A DNA stretch of 40,884 nt from Bacteroides mediterraneensis (lineage in GTDB: Bacteria; Bacteroidota; Bacteroidia; Bacteroidales; Bacteroidaceae), in assembly GCF_016900355.1 (NCBI RefSeq), contig NZ_JACJKA010000029.1, forward strand, positions 1-40,884, given 5' to 3'. Position 1 is the first letter of the stretch, and each line of letters opens with the position of its first letter. Shown piece after piece: positions 7,418 to 15,040 of the stretch. The translations under genes and the position numbers were made by a program. The notes below the pieces were generated by a model that saw only the letters and a list, made by a program, of their open reading frames with translations, did no database searches and was not told where the DNA came from.

Positions 7418-9187
7418 ATGTCACAATATACACCACTCCACAAGAACGATTCATCCGAAAACGGACAAATACGAATAATAGATGAAGACAGGCTTTGCTA
7501 TCTTGTAGAGTCTACAAGTAAAGGAGCATACGGTTTGCGCACTATATCAAAATCTCTCCTGAAAGAATATATCGACTATTTTGAGAAACACCCTGATGCT
7601 TCACCTACTGATGCTCGTAATGCCCTGTCTGGACTAACCCAAATTGATAAGTTTGAATATGGATATACTTCCACATTGACATTAATGGCCAAAATGGCTT
7701 TAGGAAAGGAGAAAGTCATCAATACTGCAACCAACAACAGAGTACCGCACAAAGACAAAAAGCCACACCAGATTATCTTTTACGGTGCTCCGGGTACAGG
7801 TAAGTCATACACCATTAATGAAACAACCAAGGATGAAAGCGTTATCCGTACCACATTCCATCCAGACAGTGATTATTCCACATTTGTCGGTGCCTACAAA
7901 CCTACGACCATCCAAGTAACGATGCGTGACGTAGCTGGTCATAAGATTATCGAAGGAGGAGAAGAAGTCAAGGAAGACCGGATTGTATATGAATTTGTCA
8001 ATCAGGCTTTTCTTCAAGCCTACATACAGGCATGGAAATTCTATGCAGAAACGGCTGAGGACGCAGAACCTCAAAAGCAATATCTCATTATCGAAGAAAT
8101 CAACAGAGGTAATTGCGCCCAAGTATTCGGCGATTTGTTTCAACTTCTTGACCGAAATTCTACAGGATTCTCTGACTACCCCATCTATACAGACACCGAC
8201 ATGAAAAAGCAGCTTTTCAAAGCGTTCAATGGGCTTTCCATTCCTCAGTCGGAACGAATCAATAACTTATACAACGGGCGACAGATTACAGAACAAGTGC
8301 TGAAAGGAGAAATTCTGCTTTTGCCGAACAATCTTTATATATGGTCAACCATGAACACCAGCGACCAGTCACTCTTCCCTGTGGATTCAGCTTTCAAACG
8401 CCGCTGGGAATGGCAGTACATGCCTATAGGAAAAGGTTATGATGATAATGGAAACGAGCTGAACTGGAAAATCAGTGTAGGTACTAACGAATACGACTGG
8501 TGGTCATTCATCGAAAAAATCAATCTTCAGATTGGCTCAACCACTAATTCAGAAGACAAAAAACTAGGTTTTTTCTTCTGCAAAGCCGAAAACGGCTATA
8601 TCAGTGCAGAAACTTTTGTGGGAAAAGTCATCTTTTATCTATGGAATGATGTATTCAAGGATTATGGATTCGACGGAACCATCTTCAAGGATACAGACGG
8701 AGGTACACTTTCTTTTGACAAGTTCTATAAGGCTGACAGAAGCGGTAAAGCTATTGTGCAGAATGAGAAGATTGACTTATTCCTGAGCAATCTGGGTGTT
8801 GAGGTTTCCAACAATGACCTTGAAGTAGATGCAGAAGAGAACGATGATGAGGGAATTGATAAAAATGGGAATAGCAGGCTGAAAGTTCGATTCCCAGATG
8901 GAACTGAGATTGTCGGAAAAACTCGTTTTGATGCCTATCTCAATACCATAAAGAAGATTGGAATGACACAAATAGCACCGATAATTCCAGATTTGAAATA
9001 TTCACGTTTAGGCTGTCCAATAATAAGCTCCAACAAATATGAGAAAATAGAAAATAATACTGGAAAATATTCATACATTGAATCTGATGGTTTCTATTTC
9101 ATAAAAGGAATGAATGGAAAAGCAATGTGCAATATTTTAAAGGCTATATCTAACAAATTAGGCCTTAACCTAAAAGTCGAATACTGA
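7418..9187 (+). CDS. McrB-like AAA+ GTPase (LlaJI-type restriction subunit)
   Basis: 589 residues. Walker A is GAPGTGKS (123-130). The McrB-type Walker B/signature is YLIIEEINRGNCAQVFGDL (from 222), and the sensor region is WSTMNTSDQSLFPVDSAFKRRW, matching the TMNTaD...VD.A..RRF pattern of McrB. The N-terminal 110 residues are a small helical module with a YGYTSTLTLMAKM segment typical of LlaJI-type McrB relatives rather than the DNA-binding domain of E. coli McrB. McrB-family GTPases translocate on DNA and activate a partner nuclease. The stop overlaps the start of the next ORF (TGATG), so translation is probably coupled. First gene of a plus-strand operon with the LlaJI-like nuclease and vsr. 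Confidence 0.88.
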   Translation: MSQYTPLHKNDSSENGQIRIIDEDRLCYLVESTSKGAYGLRTISKSLLKEYIDYFEKHPDASPTDARNALSGLTQIDKFEYGYTSTLTLMAKMALGKEKVINTATNNRVPHKDKKPHQIIFYGAPGTGKSYTINETTKDESVIRTTFHPDSDYSTFVGAYKPTTIQVTMRDVAGHKIIEGGEEVKEDRIVYEFVNQAFLQAYIQAWKFYAETAEDAEPQKQYLIIEEINRGNCAQVFGDLFQLLDRNSTGFSDYPIYTDTDMKKQLFKAFNGLSIPQSERINNLYNGRQITEQVLKGEILLLPNNLYIWSTMNTSDQSLFPVDSAFKRRWEWQYMPIGKGYDDNGNELNWKISVGTNEYDWWSFIEKINLQIGSTTNSEDKKLGFFFCKAENGYISAETFVGKVIFYLWNDVFKDYGFDGTIFKDTDGGTLSFDKFYKADRSGKAIVQNEKIDLFLSNLGVEVSNNDLEVDAEENDDEGIDKNGNSRLKVRFPDGTEIVGKTRFDAYLNTIKKIGMTQIAPIIPDLKYSRLGCPIISSNKYEKIENNTGKYSYIESDGFYFIKGMNGKAMCNILKAISNKLGLNLKVEY

Positions 9188-9660
9188 TGAGAATTATCAT
9201 AGAAGGACATAAATATCTTGCGGCAAGCGTAAAAGACATTCTCCATGGCATTGATGCCTTGGAAAATGTGGAGGGCTACGTGGTTCTGAATTACGTGGGT
9301 TATTTTTACAATACCCAACTGCACGACTGCGTATTTATCTTGCCCAAGGTTCTTCTGGAAGACATAGATGGGAAAGAAATGGTTTTCGGTAAATATAAGC
9401 CGGAGGACATCATTCATCTTGATAAAAACACCCAGCTTACCCAGAAGGAAAAGGACTTCATTTATGAGTTTTCCGTATGGATTTACCGCACGATTGATGT
9501 ATTCAGAACAGATCGAAACAACCAGACGGACATCGTATATCACAAAAAGATTATTCAAATAGGAAAAGGCAGTCGCAGGTTAAGCAACACGTTCCTGGAC
9601 ATACTGCTCTCGCTTATCCAATTCAACAAGAACAACCGAAACTTTTTTTCTTCATCTTGA
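9187..9660 (+). CDS. N-terminal piece of LlaJI-type endonuclease (frameshifted)
   Basis: 157 residues starting in the 1-nt overlap with the mcrB-like stop. It has no complete domain alone: a strand-rich segment (VLNYVGYFYNTQLHDCVFILPKV) and a helix (LSNTFLDILLSLIQFNKNN), followed by FF and then an out-of-frame tail SSS. Reading one base back at the T7 run (9643-9649) would continue as FFFFILKNLHSGYNKINW, joining it smoothly to the 552-residue ORF downstream. I therefore read it as the amino end of a single roughly 709-residue nuclease subunit that is broken by a missing T, or expressed by slippage. Confidence 0.7.
   Translation: MRIIIEGHKYLAASVKDILHGIDALENVEGYVVLNYVGYFYNTQLHDCVFILPKVLLEDIDGKEMVFGKYKPEDIIHLDKNTQLTQKEKDFIYEFSVWIYRTIDVFRTDRNNQTDIVYHKKIIQIGKGSRRLSNTFLDILLSLIQFNKNNRNFFSSS
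9643..9649 (+). other. T7 run at the frameshift junction
   Basis: Seven Ts follow AAC. The upstream frame reads N-F-F-S-S-S-stop, and the downstream frame is -1 relative to it. Eight Ts would restore one continuous ORF. The context C TTT TTT is not a classical -1 slippery heptamer, so an indel, a sequencing error or transcriptional slippage are all more likely than programmed ribosomal frameshifting. Confidence 0.75.
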
Positions 9661-11315
9661 AAAACCTGCATTCAGGATACAACAAGATAAACTGGACACG
9701 TACCATAGGTACAACCACAGCCATCGTTCAAAACAATCGTCCTGTATACCTGAATCCGGTCAACAAAAAAAGGCAGATAAACTTTGACGAGGAACTTCTG
9801 ATTATATTTTTCTCCATCCTGAACTACATCGGTGACCATTACGGATTTGCCAAAGAAATAGACTGCCACTTTAATCTGATCAAGGGGAAACAGTTTGAAA
9901 CATACTTGAACGGAATCGGTAAAACACGCCTGCTGCAAATCAAATACAAATATTTCTCCGACAAGGCACTGGAATTATGGAATCTTTGCTATGCCTTTTT
10001 TGATGCGGCAAGACAGGTACAGATAAATACGGATTTGCAGGAATACCTGCTGGTAAAGAATTTCAACATCGTTTTCGAAGCGATTATTGATGAACTTATC
10101 GGTGACAAGAATATTCCTGACGGACTGAAGGAGCAGGAAGACGGCAAGTTGGTAGACCACATGTACACCTACAAGAGTCTGACAACTACCGAGGAACAGC
10201 CTATCTACTACATAGGTGATTCTAAATATTACAAGAGAGGCAATGTTATAGGTCGCCACTCTGTGTACAAACAGTTCACTTATGCACGCAATGTGATTCA
10301 ATGGAACCTAAACCTCTTCATGAATGGCGAGGACGAGAAAGTCAACCTGTCCAAAGCAAAAGGTGTCTCCAAACTGCGGGATGACCAAACTGAAGGTTAT
10401 AACATCATTCCAAACTTCTTTATCAGTGCCCGTCTGAATGAGGAACTAAACTACAAAGAAGAGTTGCAAATCACTGACAAACAGCACACTTATTTCTGTA
10501 ACAAGCAATTTGACAACAGACTGTTCGACCGCGACACCTTGCTTGTATGCCATTATGACGTGAACTTTCTTTATGTGGTTTCTTTGTACGCCCGAAACAA
10601 TACCCTACAAAAAGATTCATGGAAAGCCGCAGTCAGAGAGAAATTCCGACAGGAAATACAGAAAATGCTAGAAGATAATTTCCAGTTCCACGCCATGAAA
10701 GCTCGTAGCGGAGTAAACGCAGCATCCTATATCAAAGAGCACTTCCAGGAATTGCTCGGAAAGATTTATACTCCCTATCCAGAAAAAGACATTTATTCTC
10801 TGGCTCTCAGCAAAGACTTTCCAGATGAAAACAGGATTCTCCTGGATAAATTGGATGAATATTTTGTCATTCAGGAATGTAAAATGGGAGAAAATCCGAG
10901 ACCGATGTTTGAACAGTATGATTCGGAAACACATAGCGCAATTCCAACGGAAATGGTAACCTCTGTAAAAAATGTGTTTACAGGACTTATCCGTGTCAAG
11001 GATGAGAATTATAAAACTTTCCGCACCCATCAGGCCCAACTATACACGATGGAAAAAATTCCGCCAACTAATCTGATTGAAGTCAAATACTTCCTGCCTA
11101 TGGTGAGCGGAAAAATTGACGGCTTCTATCAAATAGAGAAACTACAGTTCGGCAGTTACAAAGACAAAGAAGGTAATACACAACCTTGCCTGAAGTTCAA
11201 GCTGGGGAAATATATTCATATCGGAGATACCTGGAAATCTATTTATGAGATAATGCGCCCGGGAGAGGTTATCTCCATTGAGGATGTAATCAAGATGTAT
11301 AATTACATAAAATAG
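9657..11315 (+). CDS. LlaJI-type restriction endonuclease, main part
   Basis: As written the ORF could only begin at TTG 9657, inside the stop of the upstream piece. Continuity of sequence suggests it is the body of the protein begun at 9187. The segment HSGYNKINWTRTI resembles the GxINWxKTI region of LlaJI endonucleases. FEAIIDELIGD followed by YYIGDSKYYK (Asp188, Lys190 in this ORF's numbering) fits a PD-(D/E)XK nuclease core. A C-terminal region of about 110 residues (from IRVKDENYKTF) is a separate small beta-rich domain I do not recognise. Family knowledge: LlaJI-type systems pair a McrB-like GTPase with this nuclease and cytosine methyltransferases. No methyltransferase lies on this strand. 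Twelve nt separate it from vsr. Confidence 0.78.
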   Translation: MKNLHSGYNKINWTRTIGTTTAIVQNNRPVYLNPVNKKRQINFDEELLIIFFSILNYIGDHYGFAKEIDCHFNLIKGKQFETYLNGIGKTRLLQIKYKYFSDKALELWNLCYAFFDAARQVQINTDLQEYLLVKNFNIVFEAIIDELIGDKNIPDGLKEQEDGKLVDHMYTYKSLTTTEEQPIYYIGDSKYYKRGNVIGRHSVYKQFTYARNVIQWNLNLFMNGEDEKVNLSKAKGVSKLRDDQTEGYNIIPNFFISARLNEELNYKEELQITDKQHTYFCNKQFDNRLFDRDTLLVCHYDVNFLYVVSLYARNNTLQKDSWKAAVREKFRQEIQKMLEDNFQFHAMKARSGVNAASYIKEHFQELLGKIYTPYPEKDIYSLALSKDFPDENRILLDKLDEYFVIQECKMGENPRPMFEQYDSETHSAIPTEMVTSVKNVFTGLIRVKDENYKTFRTHQAQLYTMEKIPPTNLIEVKYFLPMVSGKIDGFYQIEKLQFGSYKDKEGNTQPCLKFKLGKYIHIGDTWKSIYEIMRPGEVISIEDVIKMYNYIK

Positions 11316-11327
11316 CAAAACAGAATC

Positions 11328-11864
11328 ATGGACACCCTCTCTCAAGACCAGCGGCACAAAAACATGGCTGCCATTCACGCGGCCAACACCAAGCCGGAAA
11401 TGATAGTCAGAAAGTACCTGCTCGCCCACGGATTCAGGTACCGGCTGAACCATCCGCGTCTACCAGGACGTCCGGACATCGTGCTGCGGAAATACCGCAC
11501 CTGCATCTTCGTCAACGGATGTTTCTGGCACGGACATGAAAACTGCAAATATTACACTATTCCCAAAACCAACACGGAATTCTGGACACGGAAAATCACA
11601 CGCAACATAGAACGTGACAAGCAGGTGCAGCAGAAACTGGCACAAATGGGCTGGCATTGCATGACGATATGGGAATGTGAGCTGAAGCCTCAGAAACGAG
11701 AGCAGACGCTACTGGCTCTGGAATATACGCTCAACCATATTTACCTGAAAGACCACGCCGTGAGCTACTCCATCGAGGAAGAAAAACCACTTATGGCTGC
11801 GGAAGATACAGAAGATACCTATCACACTACTCCCCCAACAAACAATCCAGTCACTCATGAATAA
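11328..11864 (+). CDS. vsr: Very short patch repair endonuclease
   Basis: 178 residues. Typical Vsr sequence: MDTLSQDQRHKNMAAI, then GRPDIVL (Asp50, matching the catalytic Asp), FVNGCFWHGHENC (His68/His70 region), and WTRKITRNIERDKQVQQKL, followed by MGWHCMTIWECEL. Vsr nicks next to T in T:G mismatches that arise when 5-methylcytosine deaminates, so it is normally paired with a C5 methyltransferase; here the only candidate is the minus-strand gene at 5292-6359. The last 40 or so residues are an acidic extension beyond the E. coli length (156 aa). The 3' end overlaps the convergent MBL-Nudix gene by 14 bp, which marks the edge of the defence island. Confidence 0.95.
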   Translation: MDTLSQDQRHKNMAAIHAANTKPEMIVRKYLLAHGFRYRLNHPRLPGRPDIVLRKYRTCIFVNGCFWHGHENCKYYTIPKTNTEFWTRKITRNIERDKQVQQKLAQMGWHCMTIWECELKPQKREQTLLALEYTLNHIYLKDHAVSYSIEEEKPLMAAEDTEDTYHTTPPTNNPVTHE

Positions 11865-13017
11865 AGTTACGGCTGGAAGAAGCTAACTGACTCTTTATCT
11901 CCTCCACCACCCTCACATCTGCCGGAAGCCACGCTACACTCTCCAGCTCCTCCCGCTTCAGCCAAGCGGCATTCTCGTGCTCCTTCAGCACCAGGCTACC
12001 GGAAACCACCGAGCAAAGGTAGCAGTGCATGGTGAGATGGAACGACGGATACTCGCAGTCCACCGTGGTGAGGAAGGCATCCACCCGAATGTCCGTGTCC
12101 AGCTCCTCGCGGATTTCCCGCACCAGAGCCTCTTCCCTGCTCTCGCCCGGCTCCATCTTCCCGCCGGGGAACTCCCAGTAGTCCTTGAACTCGCCGTAGC
12201 CGCGCTGGGTAGCGAAGTACTTCCCGTCGCGGACGATGACCGCCGCCACCACTTCGATGCGCTTGCCCACCACATACGTCTCTCCTTCTTGCCGGATGCT
12301 CCAGAACGGGACGGACTTGGCGTCGGTGAACTCTTTCATCCGCCAGGCCGATTCGAAACCGCTGGCCACGAAGTGCATGGGCACGAACAGACCGACCTGA
12401 AACACGTCGAGAAACTGACGGGCCCCACGGGTGTAGCCGTTGCCGATGCGCCCGTCTACGGGGAACATTACCACGTCGAAACGGTCGGTGAGCTTGCGGA
12501 TGTCTTTCAGCTCGCCCAGGTAACGTTTCTCTTCCTTCAAGGGGTCGATGTCCATGCCGAAATCGGGACTGTAGACCATACCTCCGTGGTAGTCGTCGGT
12601 CAGGAAGCGGGCGTACCAGTTGTTCAGGTCGCCGGCATGGAAGATGCGCTTGCCGCCGGTCTCAATCACCCACGACACGCCGCTGTCGGTGCTTCCGGTG
12701 GCGGCCACGTGCACCAGCTCGTCTGCCCACGTGGCCCCCTTGCCCAGCCAGGCGTCGGCTTCGTCCTTCTGCGCACGGCGGTGTTTCAGGATGTCTTTCG
12801 AAAGGATGTAGCGGAGGTCCGTCTTCGTGGTCCGCCAGGAGAAGATGTCGCGGTTGAAATGGTCTTCGTGGAAATGGCTGGAGAAAACGTACATCGGCTT
12901 GGGCGACCGCAGCAGACGGGGCATCACGCCGGCAGGGTCCATCCAATAATCAAACACGAGGATGCAGCGGTCGGTCTCGAGGGCAAAGCCGCTGTGGAAG
13001 ATATAGGTGAGTTGCAT
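11851..13017 (-). CDS. Metallo-beta-lactamase fold / Nudix hydrolase fusion
   Basis: 388 residues from the ATG at 13017. The upstream ATG at 13041 lies inside the predicted -7 box and is rejected. The N-terminal 240 residues are an MBL-fold hydrolase with the metal motif HFHEDH (in SSHFHEDHFNRDIF) and a later AGDLNNW. The C-terminal 135 residues are a Nudix domain: VAAVIVRDGKYFATQRG..., then the Nudix box GGKMEPGESREEALVREI with REELD in place of the usual REEtG ending, as in MutT-like (d)NTP pyrophosphatases. The combination suggests clean-up of a damaged nucleotide or phosphorylated metabolite, but the substrate is not visible. It diverges from the DUF4112 gene. Confidence 0.85.
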   Translation of the reverse strand: MQLTYIFHSGFALETDRCILVFDYWMDPAGVMPRLLRSPKPMYVFSSHFHEDHFNRDIFSWRTTKTDLRYILSKDILKHRRAQKDEADAWLGKGATWADELVHVAATGSTDSGVSWVIETGGKRIFHAGDLNNWYARFLTDDYHGGMVYSPDFGMDIDPLKEEKRYLGELKDIRKLTDRFDVVMFPVDGRIGNGYTRGARQFLDVFQVGLFVPMHFVASGFESAWRMKEFTDAKSVPFWSIRQEGETYVVGKRIEVVAAVIVRDGKYFATQRGYGEFKDYWEFPGGKMEPGESREEALVREIREELDTDIRVDAFLTTVDCEYPSFHLTMHCYLCSVVSGSLVLKEHENAAWLKREELESVAWLPADVRVVEEIKSQLASSSRNFIHE

Positions 13018-13038
13018 AGGTTTCTTGAATAGTTTATG

Positions 13039-13046
13039 CAAAGATA
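13039..13046 (-). promoter_or_regulatory. Predicted -7 box (TATCTTTG) for the MBL-Nudix gene
   Basis: Minus-strand TATCTTTG, 21 nt before the ATG at 13017. It excludes the longer start at 13041. It faces an identical octamer on the other strand at 13067-13074, so two promoters diverge from about 36 bp. Confidence 0.65.
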
Positions 13047-13066
13047 GCGTTTTTGCCGGGATTTAC

Positions 13067-13074
13067 TATCTTTG
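13067..13074 (+). promoter_or_regulatory. Predicted -7 box (TATCTTTG) for the DUF4112 gene
   Basis: TATCTTTG lies 18 nt before the ATG at 13093. It overlaps the TTG at 13072, which therefore cannot be the start codon. Confidence 0.65.
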
Positions 13075-13092
13075 TACCTGACAAGCCACCCA

Positions 13093-13584
13093 ATGAAGAC
13101 TACAAGACAAAATATCCAACGTATGGAGTGGGAAACCGACCCGCTCTACCGACTGATCAGGACCATCAAGAACGTGATGGACCGGTATTTCCTGGACCCT
13201 CTCATCGGTCTGCTTTTTCCGACGGCGGGCGATATCTTCTCGTCTGTCATGACGCTGCCTTTCCTCGCCGTGTCCCTGTTCAGAATCAAGTCTATTCCTC
13301 TCACCTTAGCCATCGTCTACAACATGCTGACAGACATGCTGCTGGGCATCATCCCACTCTGGATTGGCGACTTGCTGGACATTTTCAGCCGCTCGTACAC
13401 CAAGAACTTCCGGCTGATTGTGGGCTTCGTGGAGGGCGACCAGGAAATCATCCGGGAGGTGAACCGCAAGGCCGTACTCACCGCCGTGGGCATCCTGTTG
13501 CTGTGCGTGCTCATCTATTGGCTCGCCCAAGCGGTGGTCTACCTCAGTACGGAGCTGTGGGAATGGATTCAGGGACTGTTTTAA
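13093..13584 (+). CDS. DUF4112 membrane protein
   Basis: 163 residues from ATG 13093, chosen because the earlier TTG lies in the -7 box. The pattern DPLIGLLFPTAGDIFSSV, then NMLTDMLLGIIPLWIGDLLDIF, is characteristic of DUF4112: two short Gly/Asp-containing hairpins that look like re-entrant membrane segments. A further hydrophobic helix (ILLLCVLIYWLAQAVVYL) sits near the C-terminus. Inner-membrane location is likely; the role is unknown in the family. Its partner across the divergent promoter is the MBL-Nudix gene. Confidence 0.85.
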   Translation: MKTTRQNIQRMEWETDPLYRLIRTIKNVMDRYFLDPLIGLLFPTAGDIFSSVMTLPFLAVSLFRIKSIPLTLAIVYNMLTDMLLGIIPLWIGDLLDIFSRSYTKNFRLIVGFVEGDQEIIREVNRKAVLTAVGILLLCVLIYWLAQAVVYLSTELWEWIQGLF

Positions 13585-13602
13585 CTTTCCGGGGAAAATC
13601 CG

Positions 13603-13610
13603 TACCTTTG
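13603..13610 (+). promoter_or_regulatory. Predicted -7 box (TACCTTTG) for the FKBP gene
   Basis: TACCTTTG, 18 nt before the FKBP ATG and 18 nt after the DUF4112 stop, so the isomerase probably has its own promoter. Confidence 0.6.
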
Positions 13611-13628
13611 TCCCAAAATCATTTGTAA

Positions 13629-14027
13629 ATGGGAAAGAAAGAATACATGCAGGCCAACAAGGACTGGCTGGCCGAAAAGGCGAAGGAAGAGGGAGTACAG
13701 GCGCTCCCCAAAGGAATCTATTACAAGGTACTGGCTTCGGGAGCGAACGACGGCAAGCATCCCACGCCGCGGAGCATCGTCACCGCTCACTACACGGGAT
13801 GGACCATCAACGGGAAGAAGTTTGACAGCAGCCGCGGAGGTGCACCTGCCGCTTTCCGCCTGAGCGACCTCATTGAGGGATGGATCATCGCGATGCAGCA
13901 GATGTGCGTGGGCGACAAATGGGAGATTTACCTCCCGGCAGAGATGGGCTACGGCAAATTCTCACAACCCGGCATCCCCGGAGGCTCCACCCTGATTTTT
14001 GAGATTGAATTGTTGGGGATAGCGTAA
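13629..14027 (+). CDS. FKBP-type peptidyl-prolyl cis-trans isomerase
   Basis: 132 residues, no signal peptide, so probably cytoplasmic. A short helical N-terminus (NKDWLAEKAKEEGVQALPKG) leads into the FKBP core: YKVLASG, VTAHYTGWTINGKKFDSS, then AFRLSDLIEGWIIAMQQM (active-site Trp region), KWEIYLPAEMGYG and the final strand STLIFEIELLGI. These match the usual FKBP order. It catalyses proline isomerisation in protein folding. Single gene flanked by its own -7 box and that of the AraC gene. Confidence 0.93.
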   Translation: MGKKEYMQANKDWLAEKAKEEGVQALPKGIYYKVLASGANDGKHPTPRSIVTAHYTGWTINGKKFDSSRGGAPAAFRLSDLIEGWIIAMQQMCVGDKWEIYLPAEMGYGKFSQPGIPGGSTLIFEIELLGIA

Positions 14028-14071
14028 GGAAAGGCCACCAAGGGAATATTGCGGTTTCCAACAATAAATCG

Positions 14072-14079
14072 TAAATTTG
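14072..14079 (+). promoter_or_regulatory. Predicted -7 box (TAAATTTG) for the AraC gene
   Basis: TAAATTTG, 26 nt before the ATG at 14105. A purine-rich GGAGGA at 14092-14097 lies before the start, unusually Shine-Dalgarno-like for Bacteroidetes. Confidence 0.6.
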
Positions 14080-14104
14080 CCAGAGAATAAACGGAGGAAA
14101 GACG

Positions 14105-15007
14105 ATGAAAGAAGAAGTGATTGAACTGGATTCAGTGGAAAAATACAACCAGCTCTTCGGACTGGAGACCCTGCACCCGATGGTCAGCGTGGTCGACTTG
14201 TCGAAGGCTACGCGGTGGCCGCAGGAGTTTAAAGTCAACTATGGAGTGTATGCCCTGTTCCTGAAAGAAATCTGTTGCGGAGACATCACCTACGGACGCC
14301 AGCCCTACGACTACCAGGAGGGGACGATTGTCTGTTTCGCTCCGGGGCAGGTAGCCTCTTTCCGCATGAAGGAAGGTACGCTGCCCCAATGCCACGGACT
14401 GCTGTTTCATCCGGATTTTATCCGAGGCACGCAGTTGGGACGGGACATCAAGCATTACTCCTTTTTCTCCTACGAAACCCGCGAAGCCCTGCACGTGTCG
14501 GAAGACGAACGGCGCACGGTGATGGATTGTCTGCAAAAGATTGACACGGAACTGCGGCGTCCGGCCGACAAGCACAGCCGCCGCCTGATTACGGCCAACA
14601 TCGGACTGCTGCTGGACTATTGCATGCGGTTCTACGAACGGCAGTTTACCACACGCGAGGCTTCCAACAAAGACGTCATCGTGCGCTTTGAACAGTTGCT
14701 CGACGAGTATTTCGACAGTCCGGCACCGCAGGAAGAGGGACTGCCCACGGTGAAATACTTCGCAGAAAAGGTCTTCCTCTCACCCAACTATTTCGGCGAC
14801 ATGATCAGCAAGCAGACGGGACGGACGGCTTCGGAATACATTCAGGGAAAGGTGATTGAAAAAGCGAAGGAATTGCTGCTTTCCACCACCAAGCCCATGA
14901 GCGAGATTGCCTACAGCCTGGGCTTCCAGTACCCGCAGCACATGAGCCGCATGTTCAAGCGGCTGGTGGGACACACCCCGAACGAATACCGGAGCCTGTG
15001 CGGATAA
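14105..15007 (+). CDS. AraC-family transcriptional regulator
   Basis: 300 residues. The N-terminal 190 are a cupin-like ligand or sensor region (YQEGTIVCFAPGQVASF). The C-terminal 100 contain the double helix-turn-helix of AraC proteins: VKYFAEKVFLSPNYFGDMISKQTGRTASEYI, written here in outline, and SEIAYSLGFQYPQHMSRMFKR, ending GHTPNEYRSL. No obvious target operon lies adjacent; the neighbouring HTCS gene is convergent, 33 bp away. The ligand is unknown. Confidence 0.9.
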   Translation: MKEEVIELDSVEKYNQLFGLETLHPMVSVVDLSKATRWPQEFKVNYGVYALFLKEICCGDITYGRQPYDYQEGTIVCFAPGQVASFRMKEGTLPQCHGLLFHPDFIRGTQLGRDIKHYSFFSYETREALHVSEDERRTVMDCLQKIDTELRRPADKHSRRLITANIGLLLDYCMRFYERQFTTREASNKDVIVRFEQLLDEYFDSPAPQEEGLPTVKYFAEKVFLSPNYFGDMISKQTGRTASEYIQGKVIEKAKELLLSTTKPMSEIAYSLGFQYPQHMSRMFKRLVGHTPNEYRSLCG

Positions 15008-15040
15008 ACTTATCCGCACAATATTTCTCTGATTGATTTA

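Noticed and set aside
9643..9649. Programmed -1 ribosomal frameshifting at the T7 run.
   Set aside because: The context C TTT TTT is not a proper slippery heptamer and no downstream pseudoknot was found by eye; an indel or error is simpler.
11977..13032. A 351-codon plus-strand ORF opposite the MBL-Nudix gene.
   Set aside because: The opposite frame has intact MBL and Nudix motifs and a -7 box; this frame shows none.
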